Shown here piece after piece: positions 8,100 through 17,600 of a stretch of DNA of 49,295 nt. Every line of letters starts with the position of its first letter. Position 1 is the first letter of the stretch. The notes beneath the pieces are model-generated. The model was not told where the DNA came from and did not search any database. It saw only the letters and a program-made list of their open reading frames with translations. Source of the stretch: Candidatus Aminicenantota bacterium (GTDB lineage: Bacteria > Acidobacteriota > Aminicenantia > UBA2199); contig JAPKZK010000156.1 of assembly GCA_026393835.1 (NCBI GenBank), positions 1-49,295 on the forward strand. The letters are read 5' to 3'. Position numbers and translations under genes: made by a program.

Positions 8100-8739
8100 T
8101 ATTGCCGGTCTTAGTTTCGAGCGCTGCCGGGAGGCATTATCGGACGCTCAAATGGCCGAAATCCGGCTGGATCGATTGGATTTTTCACTGCAGCAGGTGC
8201 GGGAGGTTTTTTCTATGCGCAGCGGGTTGATTGCAGCTTGCAGACCCGGCAATATCAGCGAAGCGGAAAGAACTGGATTATTGCTGGCAGCCGTGGAAGC
8301 CGGGGCGGCTTATGCGGACATCGAAATCGACGCCGGGGCCGGGTTCAGGGAAACGGTGACAACGGCCTGCCGCAAGAACGATTGTAAAGTGATTATCTCG
8401 TACCATAATTACGAAAATACCCCGCCCCTGGAAGAATTAAAGGTGTTGGTCAACAGGTGTTTCTCCGCCGGGGCGGATGTTGCCAAAATTGCCTGCCAGG
8501 TCAATTGCGAAGCGGACGCGGCCCGAATTCTCTCCCTTTATGATCGGGATGAAATTGGGAATGAAAATAAAAAAATCGTGGCCATCGGCATGGGCGAAAA
8601 AGGAAAAATCACCCGCCCGGCCGCCCTACTGCTGGGGGCGCCGTTTACTTACGCGGCCCTGTCCGAAGGCAGGGAGACGGCCCCGGGACAAATGAGTAAA
8701 CAAACGCTGGAAGAAATTTTAGACCGTTTAACAGGATGA
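8086..8739 (+). CDS. aroD: Type I 3-dehydroquinate dehydratase
   Basis: Dehydrates 3-dehydroquinate to 3-dehydroshikimate through a Schiff base. The 217 residues carry the type I signatures: AEIRLDRLDF near the start, the catalytic His in VIISYHNYENTP, the Schiff-base Lys in ADVAKIAC, and the closing IGMGEKGKITRPAALLLGAP and TAPGQMS motifs. The ATG at 8086 lies inside the last codons of aroB. It is slightly shorter than most type I enzymes but all active-site motifs are present. Confidence 0.93.
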   Translation: MICISIAGLSFERCREALSDAQMAEIRLDRLDFSLQQVREVFSMRSGLIAACRPGNISEAERTGLLLAAVEAGAAYADIEIDAGAGFRETVTTACRKNDCKVIISYHNYENTPPLEELKVLVNRCFSAGADVAKIACQVNCEADAARILSLYDRDEIGNENKKIVAIGMGEKGKITRPAALLLGAPFTYAALSEGRETAPGQMSKQTLEEILDRLTG

Positions 8740-8774
8740 AGAATGAATGGAGAAAGAATGGAGAATGAATAGGC

Positions 8775-10130
8775 ATGCTTATGAAACCGGGTTCTAGAAA
8801 ATATGGGGAGTTGCTGGGTGTTACGGGGAACCCAATTTTCCACAGCAAGAGCCCGTTCATGTTCAATACGTTATTCGAGGCGATGAAAATTAATAAATTT
8901 CTCCACTACATAAAAATTGCGGCCAATACGCCGGAAGAAGCTATGTTTCTTTTTAAGGAACTGGACTTGATGGGTATGAATGTAACCGCGCCCTTTAAGG
9001 ACAGTATCATGGCCCACCTGGACAAAGTGGACCGGACAGCCGTAAAAATCGGCGGAGTGAATACGGTGGTACGGGGAGAAAACAATATAAAAGGGTACAA
9101 TACCGATCATTTCGGCGTGACCGAAGCGTTGAAAACCGCCGGCCGGGGGATTAATCTTAAAGGGAAAAAGTGCCTGGTGCTTGGCGCGGGGGGCGCAGGC
9201 CGGGCGGCGGCGTACGGCCTGTTAAAAGAAAAAGCCATCGTTATCCTGGTCAATCGCACTTATTCGAAAGCAATCCAGGCGGCAAAGGAATTCGGCTGCG
9301 AAGCGCAAGAGATATCATCTTTGCAAAATTTGTTAAAAGAGACGGATATCCTGGTTTCCACGCTGCCGGCCGCCGCCGATATTATCCCGGCGGAATGGCT
9401 GCGCAAAGGGCTGGTGGTGCTGGACGCCAATTATAAAAAAACCTCGCTCTGTATCAAGGCCAAAGAAAGGGAATGTATGGTTGTCAGGGGGGAAGAATGG
9501 CTGCTGCACCAGGCCAGGCCGGCTTACGAGTATTTTATGGGCGCCCCCCCGAAAGAACCTGGGTATTTTGAAGTCGTCAAACATTTCCTGCTGGCCATGC
9601 TGCCTACCCCCCCGCCGCAAAATATTGCCCTGGTAGGCTTTATGGGCTGCGGGAAATCGTATATCGGTAAAATGCTGGCAGAAAAGTTGGGGCTTGTTTT
9701 TAAAGATGGGGATGAACTACTGGAAAAAGCGACAGGGTTTTCTATCCCCGAAATTTTCAGGAAGTACCGGGAAGAAGTATTCCGGGGCTGGGAAAACATG
9801 GTATTAACGAGAGAATTAATGCTTGACAAGGGCGTCGTTTATGCTTGCGGCGGCGGGGTGGTGCTGGAGCCGGAAAACCTCCGAATATTGAAAAACAATT
9901 CCCTGGTAATCTGGCTCTATTCTTCGATCCCTACTTCTCTTAAGCGTATCCCGAAGGGTACACGCCCGCTGCTGGACTGCGAGGTCTCGGAAATAGACGC
10001 CCAACGTATTTTGAATGAGCGTTTATTCCGCTACGGCCAGGCAGCGGACCTGGTGGTCAGCAGCGAGGGCGAGGCTTCCCAGGTGGTGGAGAAAATTATC
10101 GATGAAATCGGTCAACTCTTCAAACATTAA
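8775..10130 (+). CDS. Fused shikimate dehydrogenase-shikimate kinase
   Basis: One 451-residue protein carrying two consecutive pathway steps. Residues about 1-275 are shikimate dehydrogenase (AroE): HSKSPFMFN binds shikimate, MNVTAPFKD has the catalytic Lys, GGVNTVV and YNTDHFG follow, and GAGGAGRAAAYG with NRTYSKA binds NADP. Residues about 280-451 are shikimate kinase (AroK): P-loop GFMGCGKS, DGDELLE, the shikimate-binding REEVFRGWE, CGGGVV, and the RLFRYGQAADLVV end. No stop or frameshift separates them. The start is ATG 8775 or 8781; the gap from aroD contains a GAATGGAGAA-type low-complexity run with GGAG at 8760-8763. The end overlaps aroA by 29 bases. Confidence 0.94.
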   Translation: MLMKPGSRKYGELLGVTGNPIFHSKSPFMFNTLFEAMKINKFLHYIKIAANTPEEAMFLFKELDLMGMNVTAPFKDSIMAHLDKVDRTAVKIGGVNTVVRGENNIKGYNTDHFGVTEALKTAGRGINLKGKKCLVLGAGGAGRAAAYGLLKEKAIVILVNRTYSKAIQAAKEFGCEAQEISSLQNLLKETDILVSTLPAAADIIPAEWLRKGLVVLDANYKKTSLCIKAKERECMVVRGEEWLLHQARPAYEYFMGAPPKEPGYFEVVKHFLLAMLPTPPPQNIALVGFMGCGKSYIGKMLAEKLGLVFKDGDELLEKATGFSIPEIFRKYREEVFRGWENMVLTRELMLDKGVVYACGGGVVLEPENLRILKNNSLVIWLYSSIPTSLKRIPKGTRPLLDCEVSEIDAQRILNERLFRYGQAADLVVSSEGEASQVVEKIIDEIGQLFKH

Positions 10131-11361
10131 GGGGACCGTGACTGCCCCGGCTTCAAAGAGCATGATGCTGCGTGCGATTGCCGCGGCGCTTCTGGCGGAA
10201 GGGACGACGACAATTTTAAACCCAACCTACTGTAATGATTCGCTGGCGGCGCTGCGGGTGATCGAAGCCCTGGGCGCGAAAGCGACGCGGGGGAAGAATA
10301 AAGTCATTGTCCGGGGCGGGATGAACCCGGTCGATCCGGCCGTGGCCCTTAACTGCGGCGAGTCGGGCCTGGGCATCCGTATGTTCTCCCCCATCGCCGC
10401 CCTGTGGCCCGGGGAATTGACCCTGACAGGCGAAGGCTCCCTGCTGTCGCGACCGGTTTCCATGATGGAGGAACCTTTAAAAGAATTGGGCGTCCGGGCG
10501 ACTACCGCCAACGGCTGCCCCCCGTTGAAGGTCAAAGGCCCTTTGCTGGGCGGGGAAGCGGAAGTGGACGGCTCTGTCGGCTCCCAATTTTTAACCGGAC
10601 TTTTAATGGCGTTGCCGAAAGCGCCCAAAGATTCCCGGCTGACGGTTACAAATCTTAAGAGTACGCCTTATATCGATATGACCCTGGCGCTGCTGCAAGC
10701 CTTCGGGGTGCAGGTTCGACATGCCAACTACGAAACGTTTTTTATTAACGGCCCGCAAACGTATGCTTGCCAAAATGGCGAATACCGGGTGGAAGGCGAT
10801 TGGTCCGGGGTTTCCTTTCTCCTTACGGCGGGCGCCGTGGCCGGCAGCGTGACAGTGACGGGGTTGGATACGGCTTCGCCGCAGGCGGACCGCAAAATAA
10901 TAGAAGCCCTGTCGAGCGCCGGGGCCCTGGTTGAAATGACAGCAGATACAGTGACCGTGCGCAAGAATAAACTAAATTGTTTCCATTTCGACGCCGCCCA
11001 CTGCCCGGATTTATTTCCGCCATTGGCGGTGCTGGCCTGCAACTGCCAGGGCACATCGGTAATTACGGGCGTGGAACGGCTGGTTCATAAGGAAAGTAAC
11101 CGGGCCGTGGCCCTGGAAAAAGAATTTTCCGCGCTGGGGGCCGTGATTCGCATCGACGGCAACCGGATGGAAATAAAAGGCGCGACATTGAAAGGCGGGG
11201 TCATCGATTCACACAACGACCACCGCATTGCCATGGCGGCGGCTGTAGCAGCGCTTAACGCGCAAGGGGCCGTGACGATTCGCGGCGATGAATGTGTGGC
11301 CAAGTCATACCCGGGTTTTTTCCAGGACCTAAAAAAAATTGGGGGTAATGTCCATGAATAA
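10102..11361 (+). CDS. aroA: 3-phosphoshikimate 1-carboxyvinyltransferase (EPSP synthase)
   Basis: Transfers the enolpyruvyl group of PEP to shikimate 3-phosphate. At 419 residues it is close to the usual length. Signatures are APASKSMMLRAIAAALL at the N-terminus, NCGESGLGIRMFSP, VGSQFLTGLLMALP, DHRIAMAAAVAAL and KSYPGFFQDL. The ATG at 10102 is chosen because it precedes the first conserved beta-strand closely and overlaps the end of the aroE/aroK fusion, as is usual in tightly packed operons. An upstream in-frame ATG at 10015 would add 29 unrelated residues. Confidence 0.95.
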   Translation: MKSVNSSNIKGTVTAPASKSMMLRAIAAALLAEGTTTILNPTYCNDSLAALRVIEALGAKATRGKNKVIVRGGMNPVDPAVALNCGESGLGIRMFSPIAALWPGELTLTGEGSLLSRPVSMMEEPLKELGVRATTANGCPPLKVKGPLLGGEAEVDGSVGSQFLTGLLMALPKAPKDSRLTVTNLKSTPYIDMTLALLQAFGVQVRHANYETFFINGPQTYACQNGEYRVEGDWSGVSFLLTAGAVAGSVTVTGLDTASPQADRKIIEALSSAGALVEMTADTVTVRKNKLNCFHFDAAHCPDLFPPLAVLACNCQGTSVITGVERLVHKESNRAVALEKEFSALGAVIRIDGNRMEIKGATLKGGVIDSHNDHRIAMAAAVAALNAQGAVTIRGDECVAKSYPGFFQDLKKIGGNVHE

Positions 11362-12325
11362 TTATGGAAGATTGTTTCGCGTAAGTATATACGGGGAATC
11401 CCACGGCAAGGGTATCGGGATCCTGATCGACGGGTGTCCGCCGGGGTTGGAATTGGAAGAGAAAGATTTCGCAGCCGATTTACTGCGCCGGAAGGGTGGA
11501 GTTAAAGGTACGACGCCCCGGCTGGAGAGCGATGCGCCGCTGATTAAAAGCGGGGTGTTTAACGGGAAAACAACGGGCGCCCCGGTGTTGATCGCCTTTG
11601 AAAATAAAGACGCCGGGAGCGCGGATTACGATTCTCTAAAAGATACGCCGCGGCCTGGGCACGCCGATTTTACGGCGGCGAAGAAGTACAGCGGTTTCAA
11701 CGATTACAGGGGCGGCGGGCATTTTTCCGGGCGGCTTACCCTGGGGTTGGTGGCCGCCGGGGTGATAGCGAAAAAAATAATCGGGCCGGTAAAAGTAACG
11801 GCGACCCTCGTGGAGGCCGGCGGCGATACGGATATTGAACGGGCGGTGAATAAAGCCCTGGAAATGAAAGATTCCATCGGCGGTATTATCCAATGTGAAG
11901 CCGTCAATGTGCCCGTGGGGTTGGGGGAGCCGTTTTTCGATTCCGTGGAGTCCATGTTGAGTCATATGATGTTTGCCATTCCCGCGGTAAAGGGGATCGA
12001 ATTTGGGGCCGGGTTTGGGGCGGCCCGGATGAAGGGTTCGGAGTGCAATGATCCGATTATCGAAGCCGGCGGTAAAACAGGGACCAATCATGCGGGTGGC
12101 ATTAATGGCGGGATAACCAATGGCAACCCTTTGTTGTTCCGGGTGGTGGTGAAACCCACCTCCAGTGTTTCGCTGCCGCAGCGGACGGTTAATTTACAGA
12201 CCGGGGAGCAGGTAGACCTGGCGATCCGGGGGCGGCATGATACGTGTATTGCGCTGCGGGTCCCGGTGGTGGTAGAGTGCGCCGCTGCCGTTGTACTGGC
12301 GGATTTAACAATGCAAAATAAATAA
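11354..12325 (+). CDS. aroC: Chorismate synthase
   Basis: Makes chorismate from EPSP with reduced FMN, the last common step of aromatic biosynthesis. The 323 residues start MNNYGRLFRVSIYGESHGKG, the standard N-terminal signature, and end with GRHDTCIALRVPVVVE. It is a little short for the family (usually about 350-390). The ATG at 11354 overlaps the aroA stop by eight bases, with a G-rich ribosome-binding site (GGGGGT) eight bases upstream; ATG 11348 is an alternative. DAHP synthase (step 1) is not in the window. Confidence 0.95.
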   Translation: MNNYGRLFRVSIYGESHGKGIGILIDGCPPGLELEEKDFAADLLRRKGGVKGTTPRLESDAPLIKSGVFNGKTTGAPVLIAFENKDAGSADYDSLKDTPRPGHADFTAAKKYSGFNDYRGGGHFSGRLTLGLVAAGVIAKKIIGPVKVTATLVEAGGDTDIERAVNKALEMKDSIGGIIQCEAVNVPVGLGEPFFDSVESMLSHMMFAIPAVKGIEFGAGFGAARMKGSECNDPIIEAGGKTGTNHAGGINGGITNGNPLLFRVVVKPTSSVSLPQRTVNLQTGEQVDLAIRGRHDTCIALRVPVVVECAAAVVLADLTMQNK

Positions 12326-12382
12326 TCTTAAACAAAAGTTTTGCGGAGCTTTTTCAAAAGCGACCCTTTTTACCTCCGGCGG

Positions 12383-12416
12383 CCAGGGGGCGCTTTTTGA
12401 AAAAAGCGCCCCCTGG
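12383..12416. terminator. Palindromic bidirectional terminator between aroC and mscS
   Basis: A perfect 16-bp inverted repeat (arms 12383-12398 and 12401-12416, of the form CCAGGGGGCGCTTTTT with a GA loop) lies between convergent genes. Outer flanks (AAAAGTTTTGCGG near 12334 and CCGCAAAAACTTTT near 12422) are also complementary. The core and right flank resemble the palindrome at 40036-40067. Confidence 0.8.
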
Positions 12417-12441
12417 AACCCCCGCAAAAACTTTTATTTAG

Positions 12442-14175
12442 TTAATTTTCCTTTTTTTCTGTCCGGTCGATTAGATTGATATAGTTGTAGGGAATCTCGA
12501 TACCGTTCCGGTCAAAGGCGTTTTTAATGCGGATATGCAATTCGCGTTCCACGGCCCATTGATCGCCGGGTCTTGTTTTGGCCAACACCCGGAAATCGAC
12601 CGCGGAATCGCCAAAGGAAATAATCCCCTGTGGGGTAGGTTCTTCGATTAAAATGTCTTGCCACGCAGGGTCTCCCACCATTTCCCGGCATACTTCGTTT
12701 AAAACCGCCAGCACATTTTCAGGCCGTTGTTCGTATGATACGCCCACTTTCACCACAGCCCGCGACCACTGGTAGGTTTTGTTGGACACGTTGGCGATAC
12801 TGCCGTTGGGAATGATATTCAGGGTGCCGTCCAGGGAACGGAACTTGATGGTGCGTAAGGAGATTTTTTCCACGGTCCCGGTTTTGCCGTTGATCTCCAC
12901 GTAATCGCCCAGGGCGAATTGCTCTTCCATTAACAGGAAAAAACCCGTAACCACGTCTTTGACCAGGGATTGGGCGCCGAAGCCGACGGCCAACGACACA
13001 CCGCCGGCAGCCACCAGGAATGGGGCGTAGTCGATCTCCAATTCTCGCAATACCCACAAAACCGCCGCCGCCCAGACTACGACTTTTATAAGAGAAAGAA
13101 TAATGGACCACAGGGTATGATATCTTTGCTTGCGGTGCGGTTCCAATTTATCGCTCTTTTCAACCTTACCGATGACATTTTTACCGATCCTGCCGGTGAT
13201 TTTGATTAAAAGAAATACCACCAGCAGGGCCAGGCCTATTACCCAGATGCTTTTGACGGCTTTATCCATCAGTTCCCGGCGCCGCTGTTTATCCAATGAA
13301 GCGTTTTCGTTTTCGATATTGGTAATTTTTTGTTTAAAGGTTTCGATATTGTTCTCAGCCAGGTATACAAAAGTTTTGATGGCGTTCAAGCGGGGAATTT
13401 CCAGTCCGTTGAGCCGCGCCTCTCTTACTTCTATAAAAGCCTGGTCGATAAGTTTTTCGACGCTGTCGCCGACGGCGTCCGCTTTCGTCTTTAATTTTTC
13501 GATTTCAGCCTTTTTCTCTTCGATTTTCCAGGCGGCTTTTTCTTCATTTTTCTTTAATTCGGTTAGTTTACCTTCTTCTTCGCGGAGTTTAGCGGTATAA
13601 TCGTTTTTTTCCTCTTCAAGTTGCCGTATCCTGGCAGCGATGGGCACGGTCTGCAGGCTTTCCCCGGCAGTTTGTTTACTTTCTTTCGACAGTTCTTTAT
13701 TCCTGGCCGTCAACTCCAGCCGCTCGATCCGTTTATCCAACCGGTCGATCTGGAGCGCCACGTAATTGATCTTTTCCTGCAACTGGAGAATGCTGTTTTC
13801 TTCTTTCCCCGTATACAGCTTCACCCTGGCATACAGACGGTCCCTTAATTCCGGGCGCTCTTTTGAAAGTTTCAAAAAATACGGGAAAAGTTTATCTTCC
13901 AATTCGTTGTACAGGGCAATTAAAAGATTGAATTTACGTTTGTTAAAATCCAATTGTTCCACCAGTTGGTTGGTCTTTTCCAGTTCTTTGAAGTCCGGGA
14001 ATTTTTCCGGTGCGAACAAATCCAGGGTGGTTGCTTGAGTCTTAAGTTCCAGGAATTTTGTTTCCATCTCCCTTAATTCGGCCGGTTCCCAGCCCTGGAA
14101 TTCCAGGCCGGACAGCGACGGCATTAGAAGGGATAATAGAAATAAAAACAATACCGTTTCTTTCATTTTCCTCAT
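12442..14175 (-). CDS. MscS-family mechanosensitive ion channel with periplasmic coiled-coil domain
   Basis: A 577-residue protein that probably opens under membrane tension to release solutes. A signal peptide (residues about 1-23, ending MPSLSG) leads a roughly 290-residue periplasmic region rich in Glu, Lys and Leu with long coiled coils. Two or three membrane helices follow (AVKSIWVIGLALLVVFLLI; SLIKVVVWAAAVLWVL; then the pore helix AAGGVSLAVGFGAQSLVKDV). The MscS beta-domain shows VEINGKTGTVEKISLRTIKFR and DGTLNIIPNGSI. The ATG at 14175 is preferred to the upstream one at 14214 because GGAGG lies nine bases before it and a signal peptide follows at once. Confidence 0.93.
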   Translation of the reverse strand: MRKMKETVLFLFLLSLLMPSLSGLEFQGWEPAELREMETKFLELKTQATTLDLFAPEKFPDFKELEKTNQLVEQLDFNKRKFNLLIALYNELEDKLFPYFLKLSKERPELRDRLYARVKLYTGKEENSILQLQEKINYVALQIDRLDKRIERLELTARNKELSKESKQTAGESLQTVPIAARIRQLEEEKNDYTAKLREEEGKLTELKKNEEKAAWKIEEKKAEIEKLKTKADAVGDSVEKLIDQAFIEVREARLNGLEIPRLNAIKTFVYLAENNIETFKQKITNIENENASLDKQRRRELMDKAVKSIWVIGLALLVVFLLIKITGRIGKNVIGKVEKSDKLEPHRKQRYHTLWSIILSLIKVVVWAAAVLWVLRELEIDYAPFLVAAGGVSLAVGFGAQSLVKDVVTGFFLLMEEQFALGDYVEINGKTGTVEKISLRTIKFRSLDGTLNIIPNGSIANVSNKTYQWSRAVVKVGVSYEQRPENVLAVLNEVCREMVGDPAWQDILIEEPTPQGIISFGDSAVDFRVLAKTRPGDQWAVERELHIRIKNAFDRNGIEIPYNYINLIDRTEKKEN

Positions 14176-14217
14176 GGTACATATCCTCCAGGTACCCGGT
14201 TTATCACGGGTCATTGA

Positions 14218-14246
14218 ATTATATTATTTTTTTCTCAAAAAAACAA
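14218..14246 (-). promoter_or_regulatory. Promoter of the mscS-type gene
   Basis: Minus strand: TTGTTT (14246-14241), 17 bases, TATAAT (14223-14218). The predicted start of transcription is about 35 bases upstream of the ATG. Confidence 0.75.
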
Positions 14247-14469
14247 CCCAACAAAATCCGGGAACCCCCCATCGAATCTTGAATTGTAAGTTCGGATGAA
14301 TATTTTTTCGACTGTCCCGAAAAAACCATAAAACTATTGCTTTTTCCCCCGGGTTATGTTACTGTTTTCTCTAATTAAAAACGTGCGAAAACAACGCGTG
14401 AGATGTAAGAGGTAGGATGTGAAATCGATGAGGCCCGTAAAGGATGGAATGTGCGCTGCTGTGAAAATA

Positions 14470-14573
14470 GCCACGAAGGCACAAAGGCACAAAGGAACAC
14501 CAAGGGGTTTATTATTAAAAAAACCCTGCCGCCTTGGTGTCTTGTTCGCGGTCTATTGGTGGCAAAGTTTTCA
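14470..14573. repeat. Dispersed repeat, GCACAAAG type (copy A)
   Basis: About 100 bases beginning GCCACGAAGGCACAAAGG, with an 8-bp period. A GGGGTTTATTATTAAAAAAACCC centre is followed by a partly complementary right half ending TGGTGGCAAAGTTTTCAT. A close copy lies at 35322-35412, and the left half recurs in reverse at about 20932-20996. The rest of the 14247-14662 gap shows no gene; a weak TTGCTT-N17-TACTGT (14337-14365) is the only promoter candidate for the large gene that follows. Confidence 0.75.
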
Positions 14574-14662
14574 TGGTCTCCGGGCGACGGCGCGCCGTCA
14601 TGACGAACTGCCATGAAACCGGAAGGGCCGCATCCCGCGGACATTAAAAATGGAGAGAGACA

Positions 14663-17600
14663 ATGCCAGATTTAGCAATAAAAGGTGATGAAACATTACC
14701 AGGCCAGAAAAATATTGACGCGATTTGTCAAATCGACTGGGAATTTCTTGAGAAGGTAGTTTTGTTAGCCCGGAACTGTTTCGAAAACACTCGCTATAAA
14801 GAGGTATACCGGCTGCATAATACCTGGGATAATCATGTCGCCAACATTCTTGGATACATTGCTGATTTTTGTTTTACAACCGACCTTAACCTCAACAAAC
14901 ATGAGTGGACAATCATATTTGCCGCGGCCATCCTGCACGATATCGGCAAAAGCTTACCCTATTTCCACCCTGCGATCAATGAGAAAAAGATACATGACGA
15001 TGCCTTTGTTTTAAAAAATCTCGAAGACGCCCATCACATTATTTCTTTTTTTGTTTTAAAAAATCTTGTTGATAAAAAGCCTCTTAAAAATCTGATAAAG
15101 GGAAATGAAAATCAAAAGAAGTGTTGTGCTCAATTGAATCGCTTTATAAAAAATTTTCAGGGAAAAATAGAAAAATCCAGTAGCGAGGAGGACTGGCAAA
15201 AATATCTCCAATGCGCGGCCTGGATCGCCCTGCGGCATAAAACATTGAATGAAAAGTTGCTCTACGTTTTTGATTCTTATTTGCCGATTAAAACGGGAAA
15301 CACTGGCAGCAAAGAAAATGAAGAAAAGGACCGGATAACGTCCCTGGAAAGCGATGTTAAGGGTAACGATGAGATAAAAGAGATAAACAAAGGGATTAAC
15401 GAATGGATTAACAAAAAAAAATTTAAACTCCGAAATGTAGGTGATATCCCCGATAGGTTCAGCATACTTTCCGCCCTCCTGCAACTGGGGGACAAACTGG
15501 ATATTACAAAAGACCGAATCCGGGAAGATCGTTTATACCTTGAAGTCCTCCTGGATGACATGGAGGAAAAGAAATTCCGCCAGGAGATCAATACCCAGAA
15601 GAAGTATATAATTGGGCCTCAATCTCTGATCAGGTGGTTTCAATATTATTATGTAAGCGGAATCGAGATAAAAAAACAATTCACCAACAATAATAATAAT
15701 GAAAAAGAACCTGATATTACGCAAAAACAATGCAGCAACAAACAAGAAACAGGTATTAACATAACCATCCACTACAGATACCCGGAATGCCTCAGGGATG
15801 ATTTCCTTTTCATCAGGTTACAATTGGAAAAGGATTTCGAAGACCTGGGAATAATATCGGTTCTCGAAAGTGCCCTTCAGGAACAGAAACACGATGAAGA
15901 TTACCGGGTTACCATTCAACGTATCGAAAATATAAAGGAGGACAATGATGGCAATAAAAAAACCCAACGAATTATAGGTCTCCAGCGCCGCGGCGAGCGC
16001 CTGGTGTACTGCCTAGAAAAAGTTTGGAAAAGCGTAGGCCACGATCCCAAAGATGATGAATATATAAAGAAAAAATTCCAAGGCTGTTTGGAATTGACTG
16101 ATAAGAAGGCGGCGCCCATACTGTCGTGTATGAAAGGAGTAAAAAGTAAAACGTTCTCCCCAGAAAACTGCGATCTTTTTAAATGCGCTGAAAAAATATT
16201 TCAAAAAGATGATGGGAAAGCAAGCCATCCCGATTGGGAACAATATTCCATTAAATTGAAAGAAAATATTTGCTACCTGCTCTGCCATGATAAGAGAAAT
16301 AGTGAAACTGTAAATAAAGATGTATTTGGTAAAATAGAGAAGTACCTGAACATACTTACAAATAAAGACGAAGAATATAATGTAATGCTCAGTCTCTCGC
16401 CGCAGGCGCGCGTTGGGCTAAATGAATGGAAAGATGAAGTTGCAAAAGAAAGTAAAAAAGCTCAACAAGGCAAATTATTCTATCCCCCCGATAGTAAAAC
16501 CCGGTTTATCCCGGTAAGCCTGGATGTGGCTATTCTCCTAAATTTATTCCGGCATCTCCGCGACGAATCCTTAACCGTGGAGGATATTTCCAATATTTCC
16601 GGCCTGGACCGGGGAAGAATCCTCAAATACTGCGGCTGGCTGGAACATGAACAATATCTATTACTGGATGATAAAGCGGAAACCTATAAAATCAATCTTG
16701 ATCCGGCTAAATATTCCATCGTTGAAAGAGTGCTCAAGGATTTCGATTCCCAACGCTCGGAAATGGTTTCGAAAATACGGGACATTGCCCGGTTTGGAAA
16801 ACCCCTGGCCCTCTATTCCGATCTTCCTCAAAAGAGTCTTAAAACTCGCATCGGAAAGTTAGATAGTATCTTTGCCCCATTTAACAAAGATAAAGAAATG
16901 GAGGGGTTACCGCTGCGGAAATCAATACTCCTGCTGGGCCCCCCGGGTTCAGGGAAAACCACCCTGGCCCTTGATATCGTACGCCAGGTCCGGCTGCAAA
17001 GATTGCCGGAAGAGATCGCTTTGTATTTAACTTTTTCAGGAGATATTCAGCGATTGGCAGATGATTTCAAACCTTTGGGCTGGGAATACCATGATATCGC
17101 CGCCTGCGTCCGATCCCTGAGCACATTGCAAGGTAAAACTTATCTCAATGACCCGGATAAATTTTTTAAACACTTGCTCAACATACTCGACGAATTCTCG
17201 CCGGACCTGGTGGCCATAGACAACCTGGGTTATTTTTTACGATTGGTTCCCCTTGAATTTTGCCGTGAAATCTTCAACCGCTTGATCAAGGTATTAACCG
17301 TGCGGGGGATTACCTCCATCCTTATTGGAGATGATATTCCAAATGGTATTGGCTTCGAATGTTTCGACACAGACGGCGTTATTTGCCTCCATTACAAGGA
17401 TGGCAAACGGGAATTCGAAATTACCAAAATGCGCGGTAGGGAGTTTGCCGGAGGCAGGCACCCTTTCAAAATAAAAAACCTCTCTGAAAAATTAAAAAAT
17501 CTCTCCAAAGAGGACAAAAGAAAATTTGAGAAACGCGATGAACCCGTTATTGAAATATTTCCCAACATCCAGATGCATCTTGAAGTAGCTCAACGGAATA

